Source: Rhodobacter sp. | GTDB lineage: Bacteria > Pseudomonadota > Alphaproteobacteria > Rhodobacterales > Rhodobacteraceae | Direction of reading: 5' to 3' | DNA: 64,000 nucleotides | Assembly (NCBI GenBank): GCA_030065095.1 | Contig: JASJDP010000008.1 | Coordinates: forward strand, 186,001-250,000 | Shown here: positions 1 through 9,626 of the stretch, piece by piece | Layout: each line of letters begins with the position of its first letter | Numbering within the stretch: the first letter of the stretch is position 1 | Made by a program: the position numbers and the translations under genes | Notes under the pieces: model-generated | What the model saw: only the letters and a program-made list of their open reading frames with translations | What the model was told of the DNA's origin: nothing | Databases searched by the model: none

Positions 1-638
1 GCCGAACCGTAAAGGAACGCGATCGAAAGCGCGTGGAACGGATTGTAGAACAGGTTCCCGTAGGTGATCGAGAACAGGTTCGTCCAGTCGAGATGGGTGA
101 AGATGCCGTAGGGAACGGCCTCCGACCACGACCCCATCAGGATCGGGCGGATGAGGCCCAGAACAAGGAACAGCCAGATCGCGCTGGCAAAGGCGTAGGC
201 CACGTGCTTGCCCATCTTCTGCTGTTCCGCCAGCGTCCACGCCCGCAGCCACCAGGCACAGACCGAAATCAGCAGAAAGAACGAAGCGATCAGGTAATAG
301 CCGCCTTCGGCCAGCGGCGGAAAGCTCAACCCGTATTCCGGCGACGGCGGATCGAGCGACAGGTAGAACAGGTCGCGCAGGAAGACGCCCGGGTTGTACC
401 CCGCCTGTCCCCAGAACCACATACCCACCATGACGAACCAGATCAGCCCGGCCGCCAGGCCCACCATCCCGAAAACGCCCAGATAGAACGGCCCCAGCTG
501 CGCATTGCCCAACCAGCCGAAGAGGGAGGAAAAGCGCGCACTCTTGGACCGTTCGCGCAGATCGGCGTCTTCGACCATGCCCATCTCGGGCGGGCCCTGG
601 ACTTGGACCTGGGTAAAGATGTTCTGATAGTTAGCCAT
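1..638 (-). CDS. pufM: Photosynthetic reaction centre M subunit (3' end outside window)
   Basis: Membrane subunit M of the type-II reaction centre, which with PufL binds the bacteriochlorophylls, bacteriopheophytins, quinones and non-haem iron in the intracytoplasmic membrane. The first 212 codons are visible. The protein opens [18 protein letters not shown] and carries the family segments [34 protein letters not shown] and [15 protein letters not shown]. PufM is normally over 300 residues, so about a third lies beyond position 1. The ATG overlaps the pufL stop by 8 bp, the usual translational coupling. Whether pufC or pufX follows cannot be seen. Confidence 0.97.
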   Translation of the reverse strand, partial: MANYQNIFTQVQVQGPPEMGMVEDADLRERSKSARFSSLFGWLGNAQLGPFYLGVFGMVGLAAGLIWFVMVGMWFWGQAGYNPGVFLRDLFYLSLDPPSPEYGLSFPPLAEGGYYLIASFFLLISVCAWWLRAWTLAEQQKMGKHVAYAFASAIWLFLVLGLIRPILMGSWSEAVPYGIFTHLDWTNLFSITYGNLFYNPFHALSIAFLYGS

Positions 639-1479
639 TGACGCCTCCCTCAAGGTCGACCCACCAGGGCAGTTCGATGTACCAGTCCCACCAGGCCACC
701 CATGCGTCGAACCAGACGGTGCCGGAAATCACGATACAGACCGCGCTCCAGAACGCTGCGTTGATCGCCAAGAGCAGCCCCAGACGGTGGATGCCGAGCG
801 GTCCGATCGAATAGCCGATGAAATCGCGGAAGAACGTGTCTTCGTGATCCGGCGAGCGGACGCTTTCGCCCTTTTCGGGGTTCACCGCGCTCAGGATCAG
901 CGAGCCGTGCAGCGCCAGCGCGAGACAGGTGGTGAAGAACAGGCTCACCGCCAGCATATGCGCCGGGTTGTAGTGGAAGTTGCCATAGGTATAGCCGGTA
1001 TTCGACACCCAATCGAGGTGGCTCCAGATCCCATAGGGAAAGCCATAGCCCCAGGCGCCCATCAGGACCGGGCGGATCACGACCAGCGTCGTATAGGCCA
1101 GGATCGCAAAGCCGAAGGCGATCGGCACATGCAGCCCCATGCCCAGCTTGCGTGCGATTTCCACCTCGCGCAGCGCCCAGCTGATAAACGCGCCATGGGC
1201 GCAGATCGTGATGATCTGCCAAAGCCCGCCCTTTTCGAGCGGCGCGGCGCCCAGCCCGTATTCCAGGTTGGGTGCCGGGATCGAGATCAGCCATGGATTC
1301 CAGACCCCCTGCAACACCGCGCCGTAAAAGATCAAAATCGTGCCCAGGGCGGCGAAAAAGATCGTCGTAACCCCGAAAAAGCCGACAAAAAACGGCCCGA
1401 CCCAGAAGTCGAACAGGTCTCCGCCGATCAGCGTGCCCCCCGGCACGCGATATTTACGTTCGAAGCTGAGCATTGCCAT
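631..1479 (-). CDS. pufL: Photosynthetic reaction centre L subunit
   Basis: Subunit L of the reaction centre, partner of PufM. The 282-residue protein matches the family length and opens [20 protein letters not shown], the highly conserved PufL N-terminus. The inner segments [20 protein letters not shown] and [20 protein letters not shown] carry the cofactor-binding transmembrane helices and histidines. It follows pufA after a 154-bp gap that holds a strong hairpin, and overlaps pufM by 8 bp. Confidence 0.98.
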   Translation of the reverse strand: MAMLSFERKYRVPGGTLIGGDLFDFWVGPFFVGFFGVTTIFFAALGTILIFYGAVLQGVWNPWLISIPAPNLEYGLGAAPLEKGGLWQIITICAHGAFISWALREVEIARKLGMGLHVPIAFGFAILAYTTLVVIRPVLMGAWGYGFPYGIWSHLDWVSNTGYTYGNFHYNPAHMLAVSLFFTTCLALALHGSLILSAVNPEKGESVRSPDHEDTFFRDFIGYSIGPLGIHRLGLLLAINAAFWSAVCIVISGTVWFDAWVAWWDWYIELPWWVDLEGGVNG

Positions 1480-1548
1480 ACTTCACTCTCCGCTTGTGGC
1501 GGCCTCCGTCATCTGGCGGCGAAGCCGTCGTTCCTTATCCCGGTGGCC

Positions 1549-1572
1549 GCGGGCGGGATCGCGCCCGCCCGC
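1549..1572 (-). promoter_or_regulatory. pufA-pufL intercistronic hairpin
   Basis: A perfect 9-bp GC inverted repeat (gcgggcggg / cccgcccgc) with a 6-nt loop lies in the gap between pufA and pufL. Hairpins at this place in Rhodobacter slow 3' decay of the pufBA transcript, so more LH1 than reaction-centre protein is made. The position and stem are seen here; the same role is inferred. Confidence 0.75.
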
Positions 1573-1633
1573 AGCGTTCTTTCATCGACGATTGGCTCGC
1601 GATGCCGACCCCATACGGGCCCGGCGAACGGCT

Positions 1634-1798
1634 TCAGCCGCCCGCCGCCTTCTGGGCGGCGATCTCGAACCAGTTGTAGTGGTCGGTGCTCAGCAGGACG
1701 AGATGGATCATCGCTGCCAGCAGGAAGAGGAAGACCCCCTGCGCCACGAAGACGCGACGCGGATCGAAGATCAGCCAAATCTTGTAGAATTGTGCCAT
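1634..1798 (-). CDS. pufA: Light-harvesting LH1 alpha chain
   Basis: Small membrane antenna polypeptide of 54 residues. It opens [20 protein letters not shown], typical of LH1 alpha, has one hydrophobic helix ([17 protein letters not shown]), the bacteriochlorophyll-ligating His in the AAMIHLV motif, and the C-terminal STDHYNWFE segment. It starts 13 bp after the pufB stop behind a GGGAG ribosome site. It pairs with PufB to form the LH1 ring around the reaction centre. Confidence 0.97.
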   Translation of the reverse strand: MAQFYKIWLIFDPRRVFVAQGVFLFLLAAMIHLVLLSTDHYNWFEIAAQKAAGG

Positions 1799-1811
1799 GC
1801 TTCAATCTCCC

Positions 1812-1961
1812 TCAGAACCACGGACGCCAGATGAACGTCGCCAGATGAGCAACCACGGCGACGGCCACGAAAAGCCAGAGCCCGCTCATGTAGACGGCGT
1901 GCAGTTCCTGCGCCTGCTCGTCGGTTAGACCTGTAAAGGACAGGTCGGTTCTATCACTCAT
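1812..1961 (-). CDS. pufB: Light-harvesting LH1 beta chain
   Basis: Antenna polypeptide of 49 residues. It opens [20 protein letters not shown], then [13 protein letters not shown], and has the helix [17 protein letters not shown] with the conserved bacteriochlorophyll ligand His in [18 protein letters not shown] ribosome site precedes the ATG. It is encoded directly upstream of pufA, the standard pufBA order. Confidence 0.97.
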   Translation of the reverse strand: MSDRTDLSFTGLTDEQAQELHAVYMSGLWLFVAVAVVAHLATFIWRPWF

Positions 1962-2084
1962 GTGCTACTCCTTTGGATCGCCAGAGTGACGCCGCGTCCC
2001 CCGCGGCCGGGTCCCCTCGAGGCCTTGCGAGCCCTTTGGGCATCCGCCCCTCCGGGGGGGAGGGACGAATTACGGGTTCAGCCC

Positions 2085-2312
2085 TCAGGCCGAGAAAATC
2101 ATGGGCGTTATGATCCGCGCCTGGCTCCAGGCGCGGGCCACCGGCCCCTTGTCGGTCAGACTCCCGGACTTCACCGCCTGCAACGCCCAGGTCAGCGTCG
2201 CCAGCGGCAAGGTCGCCAGAAAGATGATCGCGAAATAGACGCAGAACTCGGTCCGCGGCGCGCGATGCTGCCGCGCCTCAAGCTGCGGTGCGCCCGACGT
2301 GAAATCGGTCAT
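2085..2312 (-). CDS. pufQ: PufQ, bacteriochlorophyll-related membrane protein
   Basis: A 75-residue protein with one transmembrane helix. It shows PufQ family features: RAPRTEFCVYFAIIFLATLP at the membrane entry and the C-terminal segment RAWSQARIITPMIFSA. PufQ is tied to bacteriochlorophyll supply or assembly in Rhodobacter; its biochemical action is not settled. It starts directly after the bchZ stop (TAGATG) and lies ahead of pufBALM, as in Rhodobacter. Confidence 0.93.
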   Translation of the reverse strand: MTDFTSGAPQLEARQHRAPRTEFCVYFAIIFLATLPLATLTWALQAVKSGSLTDKGPVARAWSQARIITPMIFSA

Positions 2313-3782
2313 CTAGTTGCCTCCTTGTTGGTTTTGCCCGCCGCGCAGGGATGCGACGGTTTCCCTGACCACCCGCTCGGCGCCTTGCGCCAGAGCGGCG
2401 CGTTCGGCGGCATCGCGCAGCGACTTGGCCGCGCTGATCCGGGTCAGAATCGGGTGTTCGGCCACGATACGGTCAAGCTCGGCCTGGGCGTCCTCGTCCC
2501 AGGGAAAATCGCGGCGCAGCGTTGTCGGCGTGGCCTCGGCGGCGTCCATATCGCTGCCCAGAGGCAGGATGTGAAACAGCGCGTCGAACAGCCCGTTGCA
2601 GACCTCCTGCAACAGATAGGTCGCACCGGCATAGCCCATGAATGGCGTGCCCGTGGCGCGCCGGATCGCGGCGCCCGGAAAACTCGCCGGAATGAAGGCC
2701 GGCGACGGCCCATGTCCGCCCTTGGCTTCGGCGAGGTAGATCTTCTCATTGATCGACCCCAGCACGACCAGCGGCCGGTGCTGGCCGATCAGTGCGCGCA
2801 CTTCTTCGTTGTTGGTCTTTTTGCCGGCGCTTCGTGCAACGGCGAATGCGCAGGGCAATCCAAGATCGCCTTCCAGGTAGTTCCGGATGCCGCGTGCATA
2901 GGTTTCGTTCGCCACGAGTCCGAAGGATGCCGTCGCAAAGAAATCCTGCGTCACCGATCGCCACAGGTCCCACACCGGTTTCAGCGTCGAATGTTTCTCG
3001 CGCTCGATGAACGGCTCGGGGTCCAGCCCCAGCATCTCGCCAAGCGTTCGCAGGAATTTCGTCGTCGAGTCGACCCCGATCGGTGCCTGCAGATACGGCT
3101 TGCCCAAGACCTCGGCCAGCCCGCGTCCGAATTCGCGGTACAGCACAACGTTCGCGTCGGCATTCACCAGGTTACGCATCTCGGCCAGATGCGCGCCCAG
3201 CGGCATCACCATGTTGATCTCGGCGCCGATGCCCTCGACAAGCCGCCGGATCTCGGCGAGATCCGAGGGCATGTTGAACGTGCCGTACATCGGTCCGAGG
3301 ATATTCACCCTTGGCTTTGCGCCGTCTTCGCGCTTCTTCTCCGGCGGCATCCGCCCCTTGGTCATGCCGAATTCTGTGAAAATCCAGGTCATTGCCCGGT
3401 CGGCCGCTTCCCACTGATCCTCGTCGATGGTCCGCGGCAGGAAACGCTGGATATTCGTACCCTGCGGCGTCACCCCGCCGCCGATCATCTCGGCAATCGA
3501 GCCCGTGACGACAACCGCCGGCAAGGCGGGATCGAGCGTTCCCCATGCCCGCTTCATCGCGCCTTCGGTTCCGTCGCGCCCCAGCTCTTCCTCACCGAGC
3601 CCTGTGACGACGATGGGTAACTCGTGCGGCGGCAGCGCGTCGGTGTAGTGCAGAACCGAGGTCACCGGCAGGTTCTCGCACCCGACCGGCCCGTCGATCA
3701 CGACCTGCAGGCCCTTGACGGCGCAAAAGGCATAGACCGCCCCCCAATATCCGCCCGCCCGGTCATGGTCCTGGATCAGCAT
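2313..3782 (-). CDS. bchZ: Chlorophyllide a reductase subunit Z
   Basis: Subunit Z of the nitrogenase-like chlorophyllide a reductase, which with BchY forms the catalytic component that reduces ring B of chlorophyllide a. The 489-residue length fits the family. The N-terminus has [19 protein letters not shown] and [12 protein letters not shown], including a Cys of the iron-sulfur ligand set. [13 protein letters not shown] matches the normal BchZ start. It follows bchY with an 82-bp gap and precedes pufQ. Confidence 0.97.
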   Translation of the reverse strand: MLIQDHDRAGGYWGAVYAFCAVKGLQVVIDGPVGCENLPVTSVLHYTDALPPHELPIVVTGLGEEELGRDGTEGAMKRAWGTLDPALPAVVVTGSIAEMIGGGVTPQGTNIQRFLPRTIDEDQWEAADRAMTWIFTEFGMTKGRMPPEKKREDGAKPRVNILGPMYGTFNMPSDLAEIRRLVEGIGAEINMVMPLGAHLAEMRNLVNADANVVLYREFGRGLAEVLGKPYLQAPIGVDSTTKFLRTLGEMLGLDPEPFIEREKHSTLKPVWDLWRSVTQDFFATASFGLVANETYARGIRNYLEGDLGLPCAFAVARSAGKKTNNEEVRALIGQHRPLVVLGSINEKIYLAEAKGGHGPSPAFIPASFPGAAIRRATGTPFMGYAGATYLLQEVCNGLFDALFHILPLGSDMDAAEATPTTLRRDFPWDEDAQAELDRIVAEHPILTRISAAKSLRDAAERAALAQGAERVVRETVASLRGGQNQQGGN

Positions 3783-3805
3783 GGGCGGGCCTCATCGGGT
3801 CCGAC

Positions 3806-3856
3806 GAAAGCCCGGTGAAAGTCCGACGTTTTTCCGACAGCGGTTTTCGGGCTTTC
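3806..3856 (-). promoter_or_regulatory. bchY-bchZ intergenic inverted repeat
   Basis: GAAAGCCCG (3806-3814) and CGGGCTTTC (3848-3856) form a 9-bp stem around a 33-nt loop, in the only sizeable gap of the bchCXYZ block. TCCGAC occurs three times within and next to it. It could shape mRNA decay between bchY and bchZ. No function is shown. Confidence 0.4.
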
Positions 3857-3864
3857 AAAGCGCA

Positions 3865-5433
3865 TCAGATCATCTCCGCCGCTTTGGCCGCCCTGGCCTG
3901 GCGGTCCAGCTTTTTCTGGTGCAGTGCACGAAAGTCCGGACGCAGGTTCGGATCGCCTTCCCAGACGCCCGCCGTGTCACCGTGGCCCACACCGTCGAAG
4001 AAGGCGCGCATGTGATCCATGCGGCCCTTGTTGGCGATGGCGGCATTGACGACCTGTGCCAGCGATCCCGCTCCGGCAGGTCCCATCAACGGCCGCGCAG
4101 AGATCAGATTGGTGAAGTAGAGCCCCGGGATTCCCAGTTCTTTCGCCTTCTGCACCACCGGTGTCGTGCCGATGGCAAGATCGGGCTTCACCGCCTCCAT
4201 CGCCGCGCAATCGTCTTCCAGCGAGGCGCGATATTTGACCTTGACACCCTTCGCTTCCAGCCACTCCCGGTCTGCGCGGGATTGCTGGGTCCGGTGGCAG
4301 GCCGTCCCCACATAGGGTACGTCCGCGCCGCTCTCGACCAGCAGGCGCGCGACCAGCAATTCGGAGCCTTCATAGCCCGACAGTGTGATCGTCCCTTTGA
4401 CGGGCGCGGCGGCAAGGGCGGCCGTGATCGCGGGGAGGAAACCATTCTGCGCCGCCGCCACTTTTTCGGCGGCCAGTCCAAAGGCGTCGCCAACATCGGC
4501 CAGCCAGGCCGCCGTTCCGTCATGACCCACAGGTGCCGAGCCGACGATCGGCCGCCCGGCTGCCTCGAACTCCCGCATCGCCGCCGTGTAGAACGGGTGG
4601 ACCGCCGCAACCGCCCCGCAATCGAGCGCCGCATATAGCTCTCGCCACTCGCGGCACGGTACGGTTGGCCCGACGGCCAGGCCCAGCGGATCCAGAAGCC
4701 GCCCGATCACCACCGGGTCGGCCGGAAACATCTCGCCCAGCAGCGTTACCGTCGGTCTGTCCGACTTACCGCCCACGGGCGCCTGAACCGGCCCGGCCTC
4801 GGCCTCGGCCCGTGCATAGCCCAGCATCGCGCCGGCCAACACATCCTTCGCCTCGGCATGGGTCGGCACGCCAAAGCCGGGCACATCGATGCCGATAATC
4901 CGCACGCCGTTGATCTCTTTGGGCAAAAGCCGCAGCGGCACGCCGGACGCTGTCGGCACGCACAGGTTCGTCACCACCACGGCATCGTAACGGTCCGGAT
5001 CGGCCAGCTCATGGACCGAGTCGCGGATGTCTTCGAACAGCTTGCCCGTCACCAGGGTTTCCGAGTTGAACGGAACATACCCGACCGACCGCCGCGCGCC
5101 GTAGAAATGCGACACGAAGGTCAGCCCGTAGACGCAGCAGGCCGATCCCGACAGAACCGTCGCAACCCGCCGCATCCGCAGCCCCACACGCAGGGATCCG
5201 AAGGCCGGACACATCGACTGCGGCTTGTCATGCGGTCCCTGTGGATAGTCCTTCGCGTATTGATCCAGCAACTCGGACTTGCCCGCCGACCGTGCCGCGG
5301 CCGCCATCTGGCCGGCTCCCGCATGGCACCCCAAACCGTCGCCGCCCCGGACGTGATCCGGGGCCTCGTCCCGGTCCTGGCCCAGCGTCACCTCTGCCTC
5401 GTGGGCGGTGTCGTATGTGACTTCGCGATCCAC
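3865..5433 (-). CDS. bchY: Chlorophyllide a reductase subunit Y
   Basis: Catalytic-component subunit of chlorophyllide a reductase, partner of BchZ and recipient of electrons from the BchX iron protein. The 522-residue protein carries the Cys-rich family segment SMCPAFGSLRVGL and SGSACCVYGLTFVSHFYGAR. The start is GTG, one base pattern after the bchX stop (TGAGTG), implying coupling. The first ~50 residues are less conserved than the rest, so a later start is possible. Confidence 0.96.
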   Translation of the reverse strand: MDREVTYDTAHEAEVTLGQDRDEAPDHVRGGDGLGCHAGAGQMAAAARSAGKSELLDQYAKDYPQGPHDKPQSMCPAFGSLRVGLRMRRVATVLSGSACCVYGLTFVSHFYGARRSVGYVPFNSETLVTGKLFEDIRDSVHELADPDRYDAVVVTNLCVPTASGVPLRLLPKEINGVRIIGIDVPGFGVPTHAEAKDVLAGAMLGYARAEAEAGPVQAPVGGKSDRPTVTLLGEMFPADPVVIGRLLDPLGLAVGPTVPCREWRELYAALDCGAVAAVHPFYTAAMREFEAAGRPIVGSAPVGHDGTAAWLADVGDAFGLAAEKVAAAQNGFLPAITAALAAAPVKGTITLSGYEGSELLVARLLVESGADVPYVGTACHRTQQSRADREWLEAKGVKVKYRASLEDDCAAMEAVKPDLAIGTTPVVQKAKELGIPGLYFTNLISARPLMGPAGAGSLAQVVNAAIANKGRMDHMRAFFDGVGHGDTAGVWEGDPNLRPDFRALHQKKLDRQARAAKAAEMI

Positions 5434-6438
5434 TCAGACCTCGTCGTAAATGACCTCAAGCGACTGCCTTGGCTTGGCGTCCGGCCCGCGCATGTCCTCG
5501 TCCGTCGCGGGTTCCAGCACAAAGCCTGCGCCGGTTTCCTCGGCGCTGAACAGTTCCAGCAATCCGTCTTGTGACAGGGGCGTGGGCCGAAGGGGTGGCG
5601 CGTCGGCCACGTTGGCAGCAAGCTCGGTGAACATATCGCCCCACGGCCCCGCCTTCGTGCCCACGATCTGGTAGTTGGCCGATTTCCGGCGCAGGTCCTC
5701 GTCCGCCGGAATGCTGGCCAGGATGGGAATATCGACCGCACGCGCAAAGGCCGCCGCCTCGCCGGTGCCGTCGTCCTTGTTGATCACCAGACCCGCGACG
5801 CCGACATTGCCGCCCAGCTTGCGGAAATATTCTACGGCCGAGCAGACATTGTTGGCGACGTAGAGGCTTTGCAGATCGTTCGAGCCGACCAGGATGACCT
5901 TCTGCGCCATGTCGCGGGCGATCGGCAGGCCGAAACCGCCGCAAACCACGTCGCCCAGAAAGTCGAGAAGGACGTAGTCGAAGTCCCAGTCATGGAAACC
6001 GAGTTTTTCCAAGAGCTCGAAGCCATGAATGATGCCACGCCCGCCGCAGCCGCGTCCGACTTCCGGCCCGCCAAGCTCCATCGCGAAGACACCGCCGCGC
6101 TTGAAGCACACATCGCCGATCTGCACTTCCTCACCGGCCAGTTTCTTTTGCGTCGACGTTTCGATGATCGTCGGACAGGCCTTGCCGCCGAACAGAAGCG
6201 ACGTCGTGTCGGATTTCGGGTCGCAGCCGATCAGCAGCACGCGTTTACCCATCTCGGCCATCATGTGGCTCAGGTTCGCCAGCGTGAACGACTTGCCGAT
6301 GCCGCCTTTGCCGTAGATCGCGATGATCTGCGTCTTTTTGGTCGGCGCACCCTGCGGCACCTCGAGCGTCGGCTCCTCCGCCGCCTCGTCCTTCAGCTTG
6401 GCGTCATAGCCGCGCAGGTTCGGGATATCGAGGGTCAT
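5434..6438 (-). CDS. bchX: Chlorophyllide a reductase iron protein BchX
   Basis: ATP-dependent NifH-like iron protein that feeds electrons to BchYZ. The P-loop GKGGIGKS lies at residues 43-50. The two [4Fe-4S] ligand cysteines sit in GRGCGGRG and DVVCGGFG, and DPKSD is the switch region. The start is set at the ATG ([10 protein letters not shown]) whose first bases overlap the bchC stop as ATGA, giving 334 residues. An in-frame ATG 36 bp upstream would lie inside bchC. Confidence 0.97.
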   Translation of the reverse strand: MTLDIPNLRGYDAKLKDEAAEEPTLEVPQGAPTKKTQIIAIYGKGGIGKSFTLANLSHMMAEMGKRVLLIGCDPKSDTTSLLFGGKACPTIIETSTQKKLAGEEVQIGDVCFKRGGVFAMELGGPEVGRGCGGRGIIHGFELLEKLGFHDWDFDYVLLDFLGDVVCGGFGLPIARDMAQKVILVGSNDLQSLYVANNVCSAVEYFRKLGGNVGVAGLVINKDDGTGEAAAFARAVDIPILASIPADEDLRRKSANYQIVGTKAGPWGDMFTELAANVADAPPLRPTPLSQDGLLELFSAEETGAGFVLEPATDEDMRGPDAKPRQSLEVIYDEV

Positions 6439-7382
6439 GCGTGCCCCTTCCAGTCGAGGATCATCTTCAGACATGCCGGATCGGCAAACGCCGTTTCATA
6501 GGCTTCGGCCGCCTCCGAGGCATTGGCGCGATGGGTAATCAGGCCGTCCAGCGACAAGGCACCGGCCTCGATCAACTGCCGGGTGGCAAGCAGGTCGTCG
6601 CGCGTCCATTCGGCGGCAATCCGCATCCGCGCCTCCTTCATGAAGGCGGGTGGAAAGGCGAAGGAAATCGGATCGGTGTAGAAGCCGGCCAGCACGATTT
6701 CGCCGCCCTTGGCGATCCGGCCGATCAGCGTGTTCAACAGATCGCCGTTACCCGAGGCGTCGTATATCGAGCGGTAGTCGCGGCGCTCGTCGCGCTCGGG
6801 GTTGAGGACGGTATAGCCCGTGGCGCCGGGAACGCGGTTGGCGTCGATCTCCCAGACCGTCGGCGCCGGTGCACCCGCGGCGATGGTCATTCGAGCCAGC
6901 AGGCGGCCCAGGACGCCGTGGCCGACAATCAGGTCGGGCGGGCGCTTGTCGAGCCCGGCCATGGCATGCCGCGCCGTGGCGGCCAGTGCCAGCAGGGCGC
7001 CCTCGGCACCAAGACCTGCGTCGACTTTGGTCACGCGATCTGCCGCCGTGACCAGCCTTCGCGACGCGCCGCCGAACAGACCCCGGGCATCCTGATAACA
7101 ATTCGCCCCGGGCACGAAGACACGGTCGCCGGTCTTGAACGTGGTCTCCGACCCGGCCTCGACCACTTCGCCGACCGATTCGTAGCCGGGCACCAGCGGA
7201 TAGCCCATTCCGGGGAATGGCGGCATCTGACCGGTCCAAAACAGTTTCTCGGTGCCGGTGGAAATGCCGGAATGCGTGATCTCGACGACCAGATCGGCCG
7301 GCTCCGGCGAGGTCAACGCGACGTTCTCAAGGGTCAGCGCTCTTGATCCGGACAATATTACCGCGGTGGCGTGCACCTGCAT
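6435..7382 (-). CDS. bchC: Bacteriochlorophyllide a dehydrogenase (3-hydroxyethyl)
   Basis: NAD-dependent medium-chain dehydrogenase-like enzyme that oxidises the 3-hydroxyethyl group to acetyl late in bacteriochlorophyll a synthesis. The 315-residue protein has an MDR N-domain ([29 protein letters not shown]) and a nucleotide-binding half with [11 protein letters not shown]. It opens the bchCXYZ-puf block and has its own promoter, overlapped by two PpsR-type palindromes. Confidence 0.97.
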   Translation of the reverse strand: MQVHATAVILSGSRALTLENVALTSPEPADLVVEITHSGISTGTEKLFWTGQMPPFPGMGYPLVPGYESVGEVVEAGSETTFKTGDRVFVPGANCYQDARGLFGGASRRLVTAADRVTKVDAGLGAEGALLALAATARHAMAGLDKRPPDLIVGHGVLGRLLARMTIAAGAPAPTVWEIDANRVPGATGYTVLNPERDERRDYRSIYDASGNGDLLNTLIGRIAKGGEIVLAGFYTDPISFAFPPAFMKEARMRIAAEWTRDDLLATRQLIEAGALSLDGLITHRANASEAAEAYETAFADPACLKMILDWKGHA

Positions 7383-7438
7383 CTCCCCAAGGGTTCGACC
7401 GGAATGGCCGAGACTCAGCCCGAAAACGCGCGGGCTGG

Positions 7439-7482
7439 TGTAAGTTTAATGTTACACTCTCAACTGTCAACAAATTCTGACA
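7439..7482 (-). promoter_or_regulatory. bchC promoter with two PpsR/CrtJ palindromes
   Basis: Two exact TGT-N12-ACA palindromes lie at 7439-7456 and 7465-7482, 8 bp apart. On the minus strand TTGACA (7465-7470) and TAAACT (7443-7448), 16 bp apart, fit a sigma-70 promoter, so each palindrome covers one promoter element. The 8-bp-spaced double site over -35 and -10 is the known CrtJ/PpsR arrangement at Rhodobacter bchC and gives aerobic repression. Confidence 0.88.
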
Positions 7483-7498
7483 ATCGATGTACGGTGGG

Positions 7499-8647
7499 CT
7501 AGACAGACGGTGTGCGGGCGGTAACGACACTGGTCACGAACGGCCGGCGCGGTCTCGGGGCGCTGATGTCCACAAACCCCGCAGCTTGCAGCAATCCGGC
7601 AATCTGGCCGGCCGATCTGGTCCGTCCCGTTCGCATCGCCATACAATAAAACGCGAAATAGGCGTCCCCGGCCTTTTCCGGCCGGCTGTCGCCCAGCATC
7701 GGTTCGGACACCAAGATCAGCCCATTCGGCGGCAACACGTCCCGGACCCTGTGCAGCAGGGCGGCAACCGTTTCTTCGGAATGATCATAGAGCACGCGAA
7801 TCAGGCTCACGGCATCCGCGCCTCCCGGCAGCGGGTCGTCGCGGAACGATCCGGCTGTGATCGACACACGGTCCGCCAAGCCCGCAGCCCCGAGTCGGTC
7901 CTGCGCCCCCGGCACCACTGCCGGCAGATCGAACAGCGACATTTTCAACTCGGGATATTCCCGCCCCACGGCCGCCAGAAAGGCTCCGGTCCCGCCGCCG
8001 ACGTCCAGAAGGTGGTCGACGCCGGAAAGGCCGACGGTCTGCAGAACGTCCTCGGCCACAAGCACCTGACTGTCGGCCATCAACTCTGAATAGGTCTGCG
8101 CAGATCCGGGATCTTCCGCAGATGCGGCGCCGAAGACATAGGGCCAAAATCCGGCCAGTTCGGTCTCGGTCTCGCCGCGCAGAAACGCCACCGGATCCTC
8201 GAGGTCGCGGTACAAGACCCGATGGTGCCGGATCATGGCGTCCAGCCCAGGCACACCTAACAGCGATGCGCCGCGCCGGGCCAACGCAAATCTACCGTCC
8301 CGGCGCTGCTTCAGCAGGCCCAGCGCAGCGCCTGCGCGGAGCAGAGTCTCAAGCCGCTCGGCCGGAACCGCCACGGCGCCGGCCAGGCTTTCAGCATTTG
8401 CCGGACGTTCTGCCAGCCGGCGCAGCAGCCGCAATTCCACCAGCGCCAGCAGGACCTGGCTGTAGACAAATCCCGACACCAGATCAAACAACGCCTCGCC
8501 TTCGCGGCGCGCGATCCCTCTGGTCAGGGGAAACCGGGCGGCCCAGCGTTGAAACCGCCGCGACGCGGCAAGCTGGTTGCACCAGCCCGACAGGCTGATC
8601 CGCGGCTTGGCCCGGGCCGGCGCGCCCTCGTGCCGGGTATCGGTCAT
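7499..8647 (-). CDS. crtF: Hydroxyneurosporene O-methyltransferase
   Basis: S-adenosylmethionine-dependent methyltransferase that methylates the tertiary hydroxyl of demethylspheroidene-type carotenoids. The 382-residue protein has an N-terminal winged-helix dimerisation region (~40-140) and the SAM motif LLDVGGGTGAFL in the C-terminal Rossmann domain. It begins one base after the crtE stop, so crtEF is one unit. Its end lies 17 bp from the bchC operators. Confidence 0.96.
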   Translation of the reverse strand: MTDTRHEGAPARAKPRISLSGWCNQLAASRRFQRWAARFPLTRGIARREGEALFDLVSGFVYSQVLLALVELRLLRRLAERPANAESLAGAVAVPAERLETLLRAGAALGLLKQRRDGRFALARRGASLLGVPGLDAMIRHHRVLYRDLEDPVAFLRGETETELAGFWPYVFGAASAEDPGSAQTYSELMADSQVLVAEDVLQTVGLSGVDHLLDVGGGTGAFLAAVGREYPELKMSLFDLPAVVPGAQDRLGAAGLADRVSITAGSFRDDPLPGGADAVSLIRVLYDHSEETVAALLHRVRDVLPPNGLILVSEPMLGDSRPEKAGDAYFAFYCMAMRTGRTRSAGQIAGLLQAAGFVDISAPRPRRPFVTSVVTARTPSV

Positions 8648-8648
8648 G

Positions 8649-9530
8649 TCAGGCGCGCTGGCGAACGGGGCTGGTCGCGGGGGCGACCGGCGTCACCTTT
8701 TCCGCATAGGATGTCACCATCTGCGCCAGCGCAGCTTCGCCCGGGCAGGACGGGATCGAGGCGATGGCTCCGCCGAGGATGTCCTTCAGCCGCTGGATCG
8801 CCCCGTCAACACCCAGCGACGCAACGGCATTCGGCCGGTCGTGCAGGTCGTCCTGACCGGCGGGCTTGCCCAACGTTGCTTCGTCATAAAGCGCGTCGCG
8901 CAGATCGTCGGCGACCTGAAACGCTTCGCCGATCCGTGCGCCCAACTCGTACCAGGGTTCGGCCTCCTGCCCGGCGGCGACCGCCCCCATCTGGGTCGCG
9001 GCGATGAACAACGCGCCGGTCTTGGCGCAGTGATACGCCGACAGGTCGACCATCTCTTCGCTTTCCCAGCCCTGGCCCGCGCAGATACCGTTCGGCATGC
9101 CCGAGCGGTTGGACAGGATCCGCACCAGTTCCAGCGCCCGCCTTGCTTCGGCGTCGCCAGCGCGCGCCAGCGTGTCGAAGGCCATGATGATCAGGCTGTC
9201 GCCGGTCAACAGCGCCAACGGCTCGGAATACGCGCGGTGGACCGACGGTTTTCCGCGGCGGATGTCGGCGTCGTCGAAACAGGGCAAGTCGTCGTGGACG
9301 AGGCTGGCGCAATGGATGAGTTCCAACGCCGCCGCGGCGGCGTTCGATAGCTCTGGCATGTCGTCGCCGCAGGCCAAAGCCACACTCAGGCAGATCGTCG
9401 GGCGAATCCGTGCGCCGCCCGGCGCCACCGCATAGTCGAGAGCGGCTGCCAGTTTCGGCGGCGCCGCCTGACCCTGGCCGCGCGCAATCGACTGTGCGAT
9501 CGCCATTTCGATTCTGGACTTCAGGGGCAT
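8649..9530 (-). CDS. crtE: Geranylgeranyl diphosphate synthase
   Basis: Prenyltransferase making GGPP, shared by carotenoids and the bacteriochlorophyll tail. Both Asp-rich motifs are visible: HDDLPCFDD and the second, VADDLRDAL. The start is placed at the ATG of MPLKSRIEMAIAQS, preceded by GGAG at good spacing, giving 293 residues. Upstream ATG (9551) and TTG (9566) codons are in frame, but the latter would lie inside a PpsR palindrome. Confidence 0.95.
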   Translation of the reverse strand: MPLKSRIEMAIAQSIARGQGQAAPPKLAAALDYAVAPGGARIRPTICLSVALACGDDMPELSNAAAAALELIHCASLVHDDLPCFDDADIRRGKPSVHRAYSEPLALLTGDSLIIMAFDTLARAGDAEARRALELVRILSNRSGMPNGICAGQGWESEEMVDLSAYHCAKTGALFIAATQMGAVAAGQEAEPWYELGARIGEAFQVADDLRDALYDEATLGKPAGQDDLHDRPNAVASLGVDGAIQRLKDILGGAIASIPSCPGEAALAQMVTSYAEKVTPVAPATSPVRQRA

Positions 9531-9556
9531 GCACGTCTCCGTCGGTTCCATCCAAT

Positions 9557-9597
9557 TGTAAGCCAAAGCTTACAGTATGTGTAAATCATACTGGACA
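9557..9597. promoter_or_regulatory. Two PpsR/CrtJ palindromes between crtE and crtD
   Basis: Exact TGT-N12-ACA sites lie at 9557-9574 and 9580-9597, 5 bp apart, in the gap between divergent crtE and crtD. The first is nearly a full palindrome (TGTAAGCC/AAAGCTTACA). They can control both directions. The consensus match is seen; binding is inferred. Confidence 0.82.
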
Positions 9598-9626
9598 GCC
9601 GCTGCCGTCGAGTCAACAATCCAGAT

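Noticed and set aside
1962-3620. Long plus-strand open frame (552 codons) over pufQ and bchZ
   Set aside because: It is antisense to certain genes, Arg/Gly/His-rich without family motifs, and typical of GC-rich third-position bias.
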